Shown: piece after piece, positions 48,558 to 58,201 of the stretch
Layout: each line of letters starts with the position of its first letter
Numbering within the stretch: the first letter of the stretch is position 1
Origin: Francisella philomiragia subsp. philomiragia ATCC 25015
GTDB taxonomy: Bacteria; Pseudomonadota; Gammaproteobacteria; Francisellales; Francisellaceae
Length of the DNA stretch: 64,000 bases
Direction of reading: 5' to 3'
Assembly: GCF_000156715.1 (NCBI RefSeq)
Contig: NZ_DS999311.1
Coordinates: 212,147-276,146 of the forward strand
Position numbers and translations under genes: made by a program
The notes under the pieces: model-generated
Databases searched by the model: none
What the model saw: only the letters and a program-made list of their open reading frames with translations
What the model was told of the DNA's origin: nothing

Positions 48558-50714
48558 TCAACCTAACTCTATCGGGTCAATATCAAAATACATCTTAACT
48601 GAGTTTTTTAAACTAGACATTATTTGAGTATTAGCTACCCATTTAATTATTGAATTTATCTGACTACGAGAGTTTGAGGTTAAAAGTATACTATAGCGAT
48701 ATACATTATTTTTTTTCAGATGAAGAGCTGGTAGAGGTTTAGATACTTGTACACCGGAGCTATCTTTCAAACTTAAATATATTTGCTCCAATATATTTAA
48801 GACTTTATTCTCATCTTTTGATTCAGCTATGATTTGTGCTTGATAGGTATATGGCGGATAACTCGCGTACTTTCTTTGCTCTAAAAGATAGTCTAAAAAA
48901 TCAAGGTAATCGCTATTTACTAATAACTGTAAAAGTTTATTATCAGGCTGATATGTCTGAAGTATTATCCTTCCAGGTTTATCTGCTCTTCCAGCTCTTC
49001 CAGAGACTTGAACTATCATTTGCGCAGTTCGCTCTATTGCATGAAAATCAGTACTATATAAACCAGCATCAATATTAATTAATCCCGCTAAGGTAATATT
49101 CTCGAAATGATGCCCTTTTGCTATCATCTGAGTACCAACTATAACATCAACTTGCTTATCATTTATCATTTGATTAATGCTATGTAGGTCATTCATAGTT
49201 TTGATATTTGATCTATCAAAGCGCACTATCTTATTATATGGAAATCTGGCTTCTATTCTTGATTGAACTTTCTCAGTACCACTACCATAAGCAAACAGTT
49301 CTTCAGCATTACAACTTGGACAAGCTGTAACTATTGGTTTACGAGAACCACAAAAATGACATTCTAAGTACTGATATGGATGTGTATGTAATGTATATGG
49401 CTTATCACATCTCTTACACTCAACAGCCTCTCCGCAACTCTTACAGACCAAAGCCTTAGCAAAACCTAATTTATTGATAAATATTAATGACTGCTGATGA
49501 TCGTTGATATTCTGTTCAATCAATGAAAAAAGAGTATTACTAATACTATTATCAACAATACTTGATTTTAGATCTAATAGCTCAATCGTATTCTGGTGTG
49601 AGTTTAGCGCCCTTTTATTAAGCTTGAGCAAATTATACTTTCCAATAAGATAATTATAGTAACTTTGAATAGATGGTGTAGCACTACCCAGAACGACTGG
49701 AACATTAAACTGACTAGCTCGAAATATAGCAACATCACGAGCATTATAACGAATAGTTGTTGTTTGTTGCTTATATGAACTATCATGTTCTTCATCAACG
49801 ATGATAATCCCAAGATTCTTAAAGTCAGCTAAGACTCCACTTCGAGTAGCAATTACAATATCAGCTTCGCCATTTTTTATTTTTAACCAGTTAGTTAACC
49901 TAGTTTTATCACTTAGTTTAGAATGTAGTGCAACAACATTCTTATCTATAAACCTCTTCTCAAATCTTTTGATTGTCTGTGGTGTCAGATTTATTTCTGG
50001 CACTAAGACAAGAACTTGTTGAGACTTAGCTAAAAAACTCTGGATGGTATGTAAGTAAACCTCTGTTTTGCCACTTCCAGTTACTCCATAAATTAAAGAT
50101 ACCTTGAAACCCGATTGTGATGTAATTTGCTCAAAAGCGTATTGCTGTTCTGGATTAAGCAACTTAGGTAAGTCTGATTCTATAGTATTATTAGACTGTC
50201 TTAACTTGTAAGTTTTTTTGAGGATGTTTTTATCAAGCAGTTTATTAATAACATAGCTAGAGGCTAGTTCTTTTAGATCCTCAAAACGAAGCGCTTCATT
50301 ATTAGCAAAAATTTTTAGAACATCTTGTTGCTTTGAAGTCAGTTTATGTTGCTGTAGCTCTATTTGATCTAAATATACATAGGTATCTTTCTGAGGAGAA
50401 ACTTTCTCAATTTTCAAAAAATCATTTGGTAAAGCCAAACGTATAGCATTATATAAATCACAACAATAATACTGCGACAACCACAAAATAAGTCTTTGTA
50501 CAACATCGCTAATAGGTTGGTCTATAATCTTTAGGATAGGTTTTACTCTTGTAAGCTCATAATCAATCTTTATATCTTTAGCTACAATAAAGCCTATAAG
50601 TTGACGCTTACCCACCTGTACCAAAACTCTGCTAAATAGCTCGACATTAGTATCTTTAATAGAGTAATCAAGCAAGTAACTTGGAGGTACTGCTAGAGCA
50701 ACCTTAACAATCAT
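48558..50714 (-). CDS. priA: Primosomal protein N' (replication restart helicase PriA)
   Basis: PriA reloads the replisome at repaired or stalled forks. The 718-residue protein has an N-terminal fork-binding domain, Walker A GVTGSGKT (210-217), Walker B VDEEH, and paired zinc-binding cysteine motifs (CKSCGEAVECKRC and CHFCGSRKPIVTACPSC). A helicase C-terminal half has GTQMIAKGHHF and QVSGRAGRADKPG. Its ATG overlaps the pnuC stop by 1 nt. Confidence 0.96.
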   Translation of the reverse strand: MIVKVALAVPPSYLLDYSIKDTNVELFSRVLVQVGKRQLIGFIVAKDIKIDYELTRVKPILKIIDQPISDVVQRLILWLSQYYCCDLYNAIRLALPNDFLKIEKVSPQKDTYVYLDQIELQQHKLTSKQQDVLKIFANNEALRFEDLKELASSYVINKLLDKNILKKTYKLRQSNNTIESDLPKLLNPEQQYAFEQITSQSGFKVSLIYGVTGSGKTEVYLHTIQSFLAKSQQVLVLVPEINLTPQTIKRFEKRFIDKNVVALHSKLSDKTRLTNWLKIKNGEADIVIATRSGVLADFKNLGIIIVDEEHDSSYKQQTTTIRYNARDVAIFRASQFNVPVVLGSATPSIQSYYNYLIGKYNLLKLNKRALNSHQNTIELLDLKSSIVDNSISNTLFSLIEQNINDHQQSLIFINKLGFAKALVCKSCGEAVECKRCDKPYTLHTHPYQYLECHFCGSRKPIVTACPSCNAEELFAYGSGTEKVQSRIEARFPYNKIVRFDRSNIKTMNDLHSINQMINDKQVDVIVGTQMIAKGHHFENITLAGLINIDAGLYSTDFHAIERTAQMIVQVSGRAGRADKPGRIILQTYQPDNKLLQLLVNSDYLDFLDYLLEQRKYASYPPYTYQAQIIAESKDENKVLNILEQIYLSLKDSSGVQVSKPLPALHLKKNNVYRYSILLTSNSRSQINSIIKWVANTQIMSSLKNSVKMYFDIDPIELG

Positions 50715-51286
50715 TATCTAACTTCTGCAGTTTTTGTATTTTTATACCAGTAATAAAAGCCATAAACAGCTGTAATGAAAAATATGAAGTTCTGTAGCAC
50801 TTGACCATACAGTTCTTGTTGATACATGACTACAACGAAATATAAATCCGAAATAATCCATACAATCCAATTTTCCATAAACTTCTCTATAGTCATGATA
50901 ATTGCTGTAAATGTAATACCTGTCAGAATACCTGTTGAAAATATAGCTGCTGAACTAGTGATATAGTTAAATACAATACTAAAAATACATAGTATCACTA
51001 GATAGACAATATAACGAAAATAGTCAGCTCTCTTCATCCACTTAACAGTCTTATGCTCACCATCTATACCCTGTGTATACCACTTATACCAACCATAGCT
51101 GAAGAATATTACATAAACAAATTGGAGTAATACCAGTGAATATGTACCTTTCATTGCAAACAAAAATAACAAAAGTATCGCACCTACTATACCTAATGAC
51201 CAAGACCACACTTTAAGCCTTGCTAAGTATATTGTATACAACACATTTATAATCAATGCTGAATAATCAAGAGTCTCAAATAACAT
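50714..51286 (-). CDS. pnuC: PnuC-family nicotinamide riboside transporter
   Basis: PnuC proteins take up nicotinamide riboside, or a related vitamin, for NAD synthesis by facilitated diffusion. The 190-residue protein has six to seven hydrophobic segments. It shows the aromatic-rich family pattern (LKVWSWSLGIVGAILL, FFSYGWYKWYTQG, ENWIVWIISDLYFV, TAVYGFYYWYKN). It is coupled to priA by a TAATG junction. A thiamine-type variant (PnuT) cannot be excluded without specific motifs. Confidence 0.88.
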   Translation of the reverse strand: MLFETLDYSALIINVLYTIYLARLKVWSWSLGIVGAILLLFLFAMKGTYSLVLLQFVYVIFFSYGWYKWYTQGIDGEHKTVKWMKRADYFRYIVYLVILCIFSIVFNYITSSAAIFSTGILTGITFTAIIMTIEKFMENWIVWIISDLYFVVVMYQQELYGQVLQNFIFFITAVYGFYYWYKNTKTAEVR

Positions 51287-51305
51287 TACATAAATCCTTA
51301 TACGC

Positions 51306-52502
51306 CTAAAAACACTCGTATAATTTTATATCAAGATCTTTGTATAAGTCAGATTTTATTACATTAATTTTTCTTATAGAACTTGTTTTAAAATTAATTG
51401 TAGGATTACACGCCAAATATATCTCATACAAGTCTGTACTAAATACATCACAATTTAAATAACAAATATCTTGAGCAGTTATTCTAATAACTCCGGCGGT
51501 TTCTAAGTCATATAAGATTTTCTTAACTTTATCGTAATCAGCAACCGCCATTTTTTGATACATCTGGTCTATACTTATTCCATTTCTCGACTCTCTTTGA
51601 GCCACATGTAATTCTTTAAGCATACACACACTAATACTTAGATCATCTCTTTTTACTTCTTTCTTAAAGTCTAGTGTCACCTCCATATACTGTATAGCTT
51701 TGATCATTACAGCTCCTAGAAGTGTAATCTGCCAAGCAACAAAGACCCATAGTATAAAGATAGGTATCAAAGATAATGAACCATAAATCACTGAATAAGT
51801 AGGTACATAGAACATATATAGAGCAAAAAGTTTTTTTGCAATAGAGAAAACAATAGCCACCAAAAACGCTACAATTAATGCCGTTTTTGAGTTAATCCTT
51901 GTATTAGGTAATATTTTATAAAAAACAAAAAATCCTGCTATTAAAAAAATTAAAGATAATCCATTTAAAAGATATTGCTCAATACCAATATCTTTTACAA
52001 ACCAAGCCATAGAAATAAGATATGTACTAGAAATAAATACAAAACCCATAAGTATAGGCCCCATTGTCATCAAAGCCCAATAAACCAATAGACTCTGAAC
52101 CAGCGGTCGTTGTTTATTAACATAAAAAACTTTATTTAGGGTAATTTCTAATCTTTTAATCATTAGAAAAATAACAACCAATAAAACTATAACTGATGTA
52201 ATAGGCAAAGAGGTCATCTTTTCAGAAATACTTGTGATGTACTGCTGGACTGTCGCTGCAGTCTCGGGAAGCATATTCTGAAAAAGAAAATTCTGTAAAT
52301 TCTCAGAAAGAGAACTAAATGCGTTAAAAGCATTCAAAATATTTATTATAATGAAAAAAGCTGGTACGATAGCAAACAAACTCGTAAGAGTTATAGCCGC
52401 AGCTACTGTTGGACAATCTTTACGAAGATATTCTTTGAAGACCCAGATCCAATAGTTTTTAAATATTGACAAATATTTTTTGTATAATTTGATATCAAAC
52501 AT
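51306..52502 (-). CDS. yihY: YihY/BrkB-type inner membrane protein
   Basis: The 398-residue protein has six membrane segments in its first about 280 residues, with the family start LRKDCPTVAAAITLTSLFAIVPAFF. Its cytosolic C-terminal region includes a winged-helix-like part (GISIDQMYQKMAVADYDKVKKIL). The family was once misannotated as RNase BN; the function is unclear. Its ATG (52502-52500) lies only 12 nt from the divergent wrbA ATG. Confidence 0.85.
   Translation of the reverse strand: MFDIKLYKKYLSIFKNYWIWVFKEYLRKDCPTVAAAITLTSLFAIVPAFFIIINILNAFNAFSSLSENLQNFLFQNMLPETAATVQQYITSISEKMTSLPITSVIVLLVVIFLMIKRLEITLNKVFYVNKQRPLVQSLLVYWALMTMGPILMGFVFISSTYLISMAWFVKDIGIEQYLLNGLSLIFLIAGFFVFYKILPNTRINSKTALIVAFLVAIVFSIAKKLFALYMFYVPTYSVIYGSLSLIPIFILWVFVAWQITLLGAVMIKAIQYMEVTLDFKKEVKRDDLSISVCMLKELHVAQRESRNGISIDQMYQKMAVADYDKVKKILYDLETAGVIRITAQDICYLNCDVFSTDLYEIYLACNPTINFKTSSIRKINVIKSDLYKDLDIKLYECF
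52483..52499. promoter_or_regulatory. wrbA -10 element and 12-bp palindrome inside the yihY start region
   Basis: A perfect TATAAT (52483-52488) reads towards wrbA, directly followed by the perfect palindrome TTTGATATCAAA (52488-52499) that ends at the yihY start codon. No good -35 is seen at 16-18 nt; a TTGACA is present but only 11 nt upstream. Because the two starts are 12 nt apart, the promoter lies within yihY codons. Confidence 0.45.
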
Positions 52503-52514
52503 AGAAAAACAACA

Positions 52515-53105
52515 ATGAAAAACATACTAATACTATACTACAGCCAAGGTGGAAGTACAAAGAAAATGGCTCATACTATAGCCCTAGGTGTAGAAGCTAC
52601 AGGTGCTACAGCCATAGTCCGTACGGTACCAAATATCTCAGCAAAAACTGAGCAAATTGACTCTAAAATTCCAGATAATGGCGATCTATATGCTACAAAA
52701 GAAGATCTTGCCAATTGTGATGGTTTGATAGTTGGAAGTCCCGCATACTTTGGCAATATGGCATCACCTTTGAAATACTTTTTAGAAATTCATAGTGATA
52801 TATGGTTCAAAGGTAGCCTAATTGGCAAACCAGTTGGCTTTTTTACCGCAGCTTCAGGAATGCACTCTGGCCATGAAAGTACACTACTATCAATGATGAT
52901 CCCTTTTATACATCATGGTTGTTTAATTGTTGGTATACCATATAGCGAGCAAGCATTAGAACATACTCGTACAGGTGGCACTCCATATGGAGCATCTCAC
53001 CTAAATACATTTTCACCAAACAAAACCATGTCTGACGATGAAATAAAAATATGTAAAACACTGGGTAAAAGAGTAGCTGATATTGCAAATAAACTTTGTT
53101 GTTAG
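52515..53105 (+). CDS. wrbA: NAD(P)H:quinone oxidoreductase, WrbA type
   Basis: WrbA is a flavodoxin-like FMN quinone reductase that does two-electron reductions and avoids semiquinones. The 196-residue protein has the FMN phosphate loop YSQGGSTKKMA, then GSPAYFGNMASPLKYFLE and FFTAASGMHSGHE. GGTPYGASH is also typical of the family. No clear Shine-Dalgarno precedes the ATG. Confidence 0.93.
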   Translation: MKNILILYYSQGGSTKKMAHTIALGVEATGATAIVRTVPNISAKTEQIDSKIPDNGDLYATKEDLANCDGLIVGSPAYFGNMASPLKYFLEIHSDIWFKGSLIGKPVGFFTAASGMHSGHESTLLSMMIPFIHHGCLIVGIPYSEQALEHTRTGGTPYGASHLNTFSPNKTMSDDEIKICKTLGKRVADIANKLCC

Positions 53106-53116
53106 GAGAATATTAT

Positions 53117-53575
53117 ATGAAAAATATTTTTTATACTTTAATATTTTTATCACTCTTGATATTGAGTGGTTGTAGTACATCAGAGCCAAGCTATTCGGCT
53201 AGCTCTGTAGGTCAAGTATCTCAAGTCAAACAAGGTAAAATCATAGATATTCAGCAAGTTCATATCAAAGGTTCTGACAATGTAGGTGCTCGTGTAGGTG
53301 GTCTTGCTGGTGGGCTTGGTGGAGCTCTAGCAGGTAGTGGTAATATGCTTACTAGTATTGCTGGTTCTATTGGTGGTGCTGTAGTTGGTGGTATTGCAGG
53401 TGGTGCTACAGAAGATGCCATAACATCTTCAAAAGGATATCAATTTACAATACAGTTAAGTAATGGTGAAACACTTGCCATATTACAAGAAGATAAACAT
53501 GGCTTAAATATTGGCGATGAAGTGACTATATATATGTCTGGCAACAATACTAGAATTGTTCCTGCAAAAAACTAA
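53117..53575 (+). CDS. Glycine-zipper outer membrane lipoprotein (SlyB-like)
   Basis: From ATG 53117 (AGGAGA upstream) the product is 152 residues, with a lipoprotein signal ending LILSGC. VSQVKQGKIIDIQQVHIKG follows, then a glycine-zipper membrane hairpin (GARVGGLAGGLGGALAG and GGAVVGGIAGGA), then a beta domain. This is the SlyB / 17-kDa antigen architecture. It starts 11 nt after wrbA, so the two are probably co-transcribed. Confidence 0.87.
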   Translation: MKNIFYTLIFLSLLILSGCSTSEPSYSASSVGQVSQVKQGKIIDIQQVHIKGSDNVGARVGGLAGGLGGALAGSGNMLTSIAGSIGGAVVGGIAGGATEDAITSSKGYQFTIQLSNGETLAILQEDKHGLNIGDEVTIYMSGNNTRIVPAKN

Positions 53576-53653
53576 AAACCAATATTAAAAATAAGTAAAA
53601 TTTGCTTTCACAAAAGTTATCGTTTAGTATATCATTTTTGTCATCCCTTATAA

Positions 53654-53690
53654 TGCTTAGCCTTTATTCATCTTTGCTAAGCAATTTTTT
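53654..53690 (+). terminator. intrinsic terminator after the SlyB-like gene
   Basis: An 8-bp stem (TGCTTAGC / GCTAAGCA) with a 14-nt loop is followed by a T-run. A TATAAT at 53649-53654 overlaps the left arm, so a promoter for the MFS gene may overlap the terminator. Confidence 0.65.
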
Positions 53691-53713
53691 TGATAAAAGA
53701 GGAATCTAATAAA

Positions 53714-54937
53714 ATGTATAAGAAAAAAGTTACCGCTTTAGGGTTAAGTATATGGTTCGCCTGTGCATTTTTTTATGCTCTTGAGTATTTTGTAAGATCA
53801 TCAACAGGAGCTCTGCTTGATGGCTTTACAGAAGAGCCATATAACCTTACCCTTGCAGCAACTGCAATGTTTAGCTCATCTTTCTACTGGAGTTATATAA
53901 TTTCACAGATCCCAGCAGGTATTCTTGTAGACAAATTTGGTATCAAGAGAGTAATGATAGTAAGTTCTGCAATATTTTCAGTAGCGATGCTAATTGCCAC
54001 TCTAGCTCATAATGAATCAATGCTTTTGACCTATAGAATATTAGCAGGCTTTGGCGGAGGATTTGCCATTTTATGTGCTATAAAAGCGATTGCGATATGG
54101 TTACCAAATAGATTGTTCCCTGCATTTACAGGCCTAACTCAATTTGTACTATACGTTGGGGCTACGCTTTCAGCCGCACCTCTAGTGTTCTTAGCTAGAC
54201 ATTTAAGCATTTCACAAATTATGGCTTTAATATTCATAATTTCTGTAATTTTACTACTTGTTAGTATATTTATAATAAGAGTACATCCTGACTACTCTAA
54301 ACAGAATATGCAAAATGAACAAAAGACAAGTAGTCTAAAAGATATTATTACTGTATTCAAAAATAAACAAATTTGGTTTAATGGTTTGTATTGCTTTACT
54401 ATCTATGGAACCACTGTTCTTTTTGCTGATTTATGGGGAATAAAATATCTACAACTGACCGGTTTCTCTCAAGCCAATGCTGGTTACTGTACCTCACTAA
54501 TCTTTATTGGTGTAGCTATATCTAGTCCAATATGGGGAGCTATTGCCTCAATATTTGACGGCGAGAAGAAATTCTTATTAATTACACCTATCTTTGGATT
54601 CTTTATTGTTACATACTTATTATTTTTCAATACAAGTTTTCCTGTAGCTGTAATCTTATGTATCCTATTTGGTGCTGTCCAAGCAGTTCATGTTCTTAAT
54701 TATTCTGCACTAAGAAATACTGTTTCTGCGACACAAATTGCAACTGGATTAGCAGTAGTAAATATGTTCTTACCACTAAGTGGAGGAATCTTACAACCAG
54801 CTACAGGAGCATTAATAACTCATCTTAAGCAGTCACATGAGACATTATATGCTTTCCAAAGCACATTAATAATTATTCCTATATTAATGATTCTTTCTTT
54901 TGTAATAGCTTTATTCATCAAAGATTCAAATAACTAA
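53714..54937 (+). CDS. MFS transporter
   Basis: From ATG 53714 (AGAGGAA upstream) the product is 407 residues with about 12 membrane segments. It has the MFS loop 2-3 motif in GILVDKFGIKRVM and a central cytosolic loop (VHPDYSKQNMQNEQKTS). Francisella has a family of MFS proteins (Fpt) linked to growth in the phagosome; membership is plausible but not proven by sequence alone. The substrate is unknown. Confidence 0.85.
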   Translation: MYKKKVTALGLSIWFACAFFYALEYFVRSSTGALLDGFTEEPYNLTLAATAMFSSSFYWSYIISQIPAGILVDKFGIKRVMIVSSAIFSVAMLIATLAHNESMLLTYRILAGFGGGFAILCAIKAIAIWLPNRLFPAFTGLTQFVLYVGATLSAAPLVFLARHLSISQIMALIFIISVILLLVSIFIIRVHPDYSKQNMQNEQKTSSLKDIITVFKNKQIWFNGLYCFTIYGTTVLFADLWGIKYLQLTGFSQANAGYCTSLIFIGVAISSPIWGAIASIFDGEKKFLLITPIFGFFIVTYLLFFNTSFPVAVILCILFGAVQAVHVLNYSALRNTVSATQIATGLAVVNMFLPLSGGILQPATGALITHLKQSHETLYAFQSTLIIIPILMILSFVIALFIKDSNN

Positions 54938-55008
54938 AATATATACTGCTTTACTCTAACTTTTTTTTAATCTATTATTTGTTATAAAATTTTGAACCTA
55001 TATAAAAT

Positions 55009-55929
55009 ATGAAAAAATTAATAATCGCTGCTGCGATGGCAATAATCATTATAGCTTTTGTAGCTGTTAACTTTCTAACAAAAGAGACAACTAAACCACA
55101 AACAACAAAAGGATCTCATGATATAACTGTAGTTGCTGCTGAAAACCAATATGGAAGTATAGCTCAGCTTATAGGCGGTAGTAATGTCAAAGTTACTAAT
55201 ATCATAAACAATGCTGATGGCGATCCGCATACTTTTATATCCTCGGTCAAAAATGCTAAGCTTTTAGCATCAGCTGATGTAATTATATACAACGGTGCAG
55301 ATTATGACTCATGGATTATACCTATTCTTAAGAGTAATACACATGCTACAATCATTAAAGTACAAGATCTTGTAGATTATCCTGAAACTCCAAAATTTGG
55401 TATCAATCCTCATCTTTGGTATGATCCAGACACATTCCCTGCTCTCGCGAAAAAATTAAAGGAAGTATTCTCTAAAGAAGACTCTATTGATAGTAATTTA
55501 TTTGAGAAAAACTATGTTAATTTTGAACATAAGTATCAACAAGTCTACGATCTTGTTAAACAAATCAAACAATCTAGCGCAGGCACTCCAGTTACAGCTA
55601 CAGAACCTCTATTTGGTTATATGGCAAGTGCTCTAGGCTTAGACATGAAAGGTCTAGCATTCCAATGGGTTATTATGAATGAGTCTGAACCTAGTCCTAA
55701 AATGATGATTGATTATCAAAAACTTTTCAAGGATAAAGAAGTTAAAGCTCTTTTCTATAATAAGCAAGTTACTGATAATGTCACTAATAAAATGTTAGAG
55801 CTAGCAGAAGAAAACGATATACCCGTAGTTGGTATTACAGAAACGATGCCTACAAATGAAGATGCTATTACATGGATGGTAAAAACATTACAAAAAACTG
55901 CTGAAGCACTAGACAAATCTAACCAATAA
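55009..55929 (+). CDS. znuA: Metal ABC transporter substrate-binding protein (cluster A-I)
   Basis: The 306-residue periplasmic protein has an N-terminal hydrophobic export segment and a cluster A-I metal-binding fold. Likely ligands are His74 (GDPHTF), His135 (INPHLWYDP), Glu199 (TATEPLFGYM) and Glu278 (ITETMP). Classical ZnuA has a third His where Glu199 stands and a His-rich loop, both missing here. The metal could be zinc, manganese or iron. It is followed by its ATPase and permease genes. Confidence 0.82.
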   Translation: MKKLIIAAAMAIIIIAFVAVNFLTKETTKPQTTKGSHDITVVAAENQYGSIAQLIGGSNVKVTNIINNADGDPHTFISSVKNAKLLASADVIIYNGADYDSWIIPILKSNTHATIIKVQDLVDYPETPKFGINPHLWYDPDTFPALAKKLKEVFSKEDSIDSNLFEKNYVNFEHKYQQVYDLVKQIKQSSAGTPVTATEPLFGYMASALGLDMKGLAFQWVIMNESEPSPKMMIDYQKLFKDKEVKALFYNKQVTDNVTNKMLELAEENDIPVVGITETMPTNEDAITWMVKTLQKTAEALDKSNQ

Positions 55930-55930
55930 A

Positions 55931-56608
55931 ATGATCAAATGTTCTAATCTGATAATTGGCTATAACAAGCCAATCACACAACCTCTTAATCTTGAAATCC
56001 CAACAAATGCTTGGGTAGGTATAGTAGGTAAAAATGGTGTTGGTAAATCAACCTTTTTCAAAACTCTTTTGGGTAAGATACCAAGTATCTCTGGTTCTAT
56101 TACTATCAATAATGCAAAAGTTGATATCAATAGCATTAGCTATATACCACAAGAAAGAGAAATCAATTTTGAAGAAAAAACATCTGGCTATACTCTGGTA
56201 AAATACAGTTATAAACCAAACTCATGGGGATTACCTTTATTTGATAAGAATTTCAGAGAAAAGTTGGAATATCTTATTATGTTGACCCAGACTCAAGACT
56301 ATATACACAAGCCTTTTAAGAATCTCTCAGGAGGTCAAAAAAAGCGTATATATCTAGTTCAAGCTCTTATAAATAATCCTAAGGTTCTTTTGTTAGATGA
56401 ACCTCTATCAGATCTTGATCCAGATGCAAAGCAAAGATTCCTAGCATGCTTAAAAGCAATTCATAAAAAAGAAAGTATTACATTACTTCTAATCTCTCAT
56501 GATATGAAAGAGATTAGCTCACAACTAGATGCTTTTATTCACTTTAAGGATGGTCAATGTCACTATTGTAATGAGATGCCATGTCTACAGGAGGATATCT
56601 GTGTTTAA
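55931..56608 (+). CDS. znuC: Metal ABC transporter ATP-binding protein
   Basis: The 225-residue ATPase has Walker A GKNGVGKST (33-41), the signature LSGGQKKRI, and Walker B VLLLDEPLSDLD with the D-loop and H-loop. The last residues (HYCNEMPCLQEDIC) contain three Cys and one His, a possible metal-sensing or metal-binding tail. It starts 1 nt after znuA and overlaps the permease gene by 8 nt. Confidence 0.9.
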   Translation: MIKCSNLIIGYNKPITQPLNLEIPTNAWVGIVGKNGVGKSTFFKTLLGKIPSISGSITINNAKVDINSISYIPQEREINFEEKTSGYTLVKYSYKPNSWGLPLFDKNFREKLEYLIMLTQTQDYIHKPFKNLSGGQKKRIYLVQALINNPKVLLLDEPLSDLDPDAKQRFLACLKAIHKKESITLLLISHDMKEISSQLDAFIHFKDGQCHYCNEMPCLQEDICV

Positions 56609-57392
56609 TTATACTTTCATGCTCTATGCTTTTATAGCTGGAACTATAATCGCTCTTATATGCGGTATTATTAGTTTTTTTGTGATTATCAGAAGATTAT
56701 CATTTGCATCTCATGCTTTAGGTCATATTAGTCTTACCGGAGCTTCTGGAGCAGTTCTACTAAATTTATCAGCCATGACTGGACAGCTTGTCATAAACCT
56801 AGTCGCGGGTCTTCTTATGGGTGCCTTTGGTGACAAAATCAAAAAAAATGATATCGCGATAGGCATCGTTTTGACTTTCTTTTTGGGTCTTGGTACTTAC
56901 TTCCTGTTTTTATATCAAAGTGGCTATTCAGGCTCTGTGATGTCCATCCTTGTTGGTGATATCCTCACTGTGACACTAGAGCAGATATATATACTACTTA
57001 CTCTTGCTATATTTACTATAGCTCTTTTAGCTATGATTGCTAGACCATTATTTATATCATCGATAGATCCTGTATTTGCTGAATCAAAAAAAATCCCTAA
57101 TAAATTTCTGTCCATCTTACTTTTCATCTGTATTGCGATTACAGTATCTATGGCTTGTCAAGTTGTTGGTATACTATTAGTGTTCTCACTACTTATAGGT
57201 CCGGCTGCGATCGCTACTCAATGGGTAGATGGCTTTTATAAACCTATATTTCTAAGTACAGTTATATCCATCTTGACGGTTTGGTCTGGGATTGTAGCTG
57301 CCTATTATATCGATGTTCCTATTAGCTTTTTTATCACTACTATTATCTGTATTTTATATCTAATAAGTATCATAAAAAATAAATTCTATTAA
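56601..57392 (+). CDS. znuB: Metal ABC transporter permease (ABC-3 family)
   Basis: The permease of this importer. I place the start at GTG 56601, because AGGAGG lies 6 nt before it and the product then begins in a membrane segment, giving 263 residues. A longer frame to 56529 would overlap znuC further and lacks a ribosome binding site. The protein has eight to nine hydrophobic segments and the conserved RRLSFASHALGHISLTGASGA. GILLVFSLLIGPAA is also typical. Confidence 0.9.
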   Translation: MFNYTFMLYAFIAGTIIALICGIISFFVIIRRLSFASHALGHISLTGASGAVLLNLSAMTGQLVINLVAGLLMGAFGDKIKKNDIAIGIVLTFFLGLGTYFLFLYQSGYSGSVMSILVGDILTVTLEQIYILLTLAIFTIALLAMIARPLFISSIDPVFAESKKIPNKFLSILLFICIAITVSMACQVVGILLVFSLLIGPAAIATQWVDGFYKPIFLSTVISILTVWSGIVAAYYIDVPISFFITTIICILYLISIIKNKFY

Positions 57393-57478
57393 TTTTTGCT
57401 AATCTAGCAAGTTGTCACTATACCGAAACATTATTTACGATTATAATTATGCTAGTTTTAGTATATTTAATATAAAAA

Positions 57479-58201
57479 ATGATAATAACAAAAGAAGTTG
57501 AGTATCGTGGAGACGGTGTTTTATTGAAAGGTTTTTGTGCATACCCTGATAGAGGTGCGCACTTACCGGCAGTATTAGTTGCTCCAACATGGGCAGGTAG
57601 AGACAACTTTGCTTGTGAAAAAGCAATCGCTATGGCAAAAAAAGGCTATTTAGGTTTTGCCATAGATATCTATGGAGAAGGTAAGGTAGGTAGTTCTAAA
57701 GAAGAAAATGCCAATCTTATGAATAGTCTACTTGAAGACAAACACGCTCTTATGACTAGACTTAGGTCTGCATACAATATTGTTAGAAAGATGCCTCGCG
57801 TAGATAAGTCAAGTGTTTCTGCTATAGGCTTTTGTTTTGGCGGTAAGTGTGTATTAGACATGGCTAGATCGAACTTTGAATTAAAAGCAGCTATTAGTTT
57901 CCATGGCTTACTAGAGTCTAATATTATAAAAGAACAAAACATAGACACAAAAATACTTGTGCTACATGGTTATAATGACCCTATGGTACCACCAGAGCAA
58001 GTCAATAGATTTCAACAAGAGATGAATATGCGTAAAGCTGACTGGCAACTACATACTTTTGGTAATACATATCATGCTTTTACTAACCCTAATGCTAATG
58101 ATCCTGAGTTTGGTACTGTATTTAGCAAAGAATCAAACAAAAGAGCTTTGAAGCTTGCTGAAGATTTCTTGAGAGAGACTTTTGTCAGTAGTTATTTTTA
58201 A
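57479..58201 (+). CDS. Dienelactone hydrolase family protein
   Basis: An alpha/beta hydrolase of 240 residues with a cysteine nucleophile in GFCFGG (Cys119). Asp167 lies in HGYNDPMVP and His199 in TYHAF, completing the triad of dienelactone hydrolases. The start VEYRGDGVLLKGFCAYP is typical of DLH proteins. No aromatic degradation genes are nearby, so the natural substrate is unknown. It stands alone between the metal ABC operon and a small-lipoprotein region. Confidence 0.9.
   Translation: MIITKEVEYRGDGVLLKGFCAYPDRGAHLPAVLVAPTWAGRDNFACEKAIAMAKKGYLGFAIDIYGEGKVGSSKEENANLMNSLLEDKHALMTRLRSAYNIVRKMPRVDKSSVSAIGFCFGGKCVLDMARSNFELKAAISFHGLLESNIIKEQNIDTKILVLHGYNDPMVPPEQVNRFQQEMNMRKADWQLHTFGNTYHAFTNPNANDPEFGTVFSKESNKRALKLAEDFLRETFVSSYF

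Noticed and set aside
52465..52488. TTGACA followed by TATAAT before wrbA as a full consensus promoter
   Set aside because: The spacer is only 11 nt, too short for sigma-70. Only the -10 element was retained as a candidate.
54978..55008. Zur box upstream of znuA
   Set aside because: There is a TTGTTATAAAATTTTGAA stretch with one half-site-like TGTTATA, but the second half does not match, so I do not annotate an operator.
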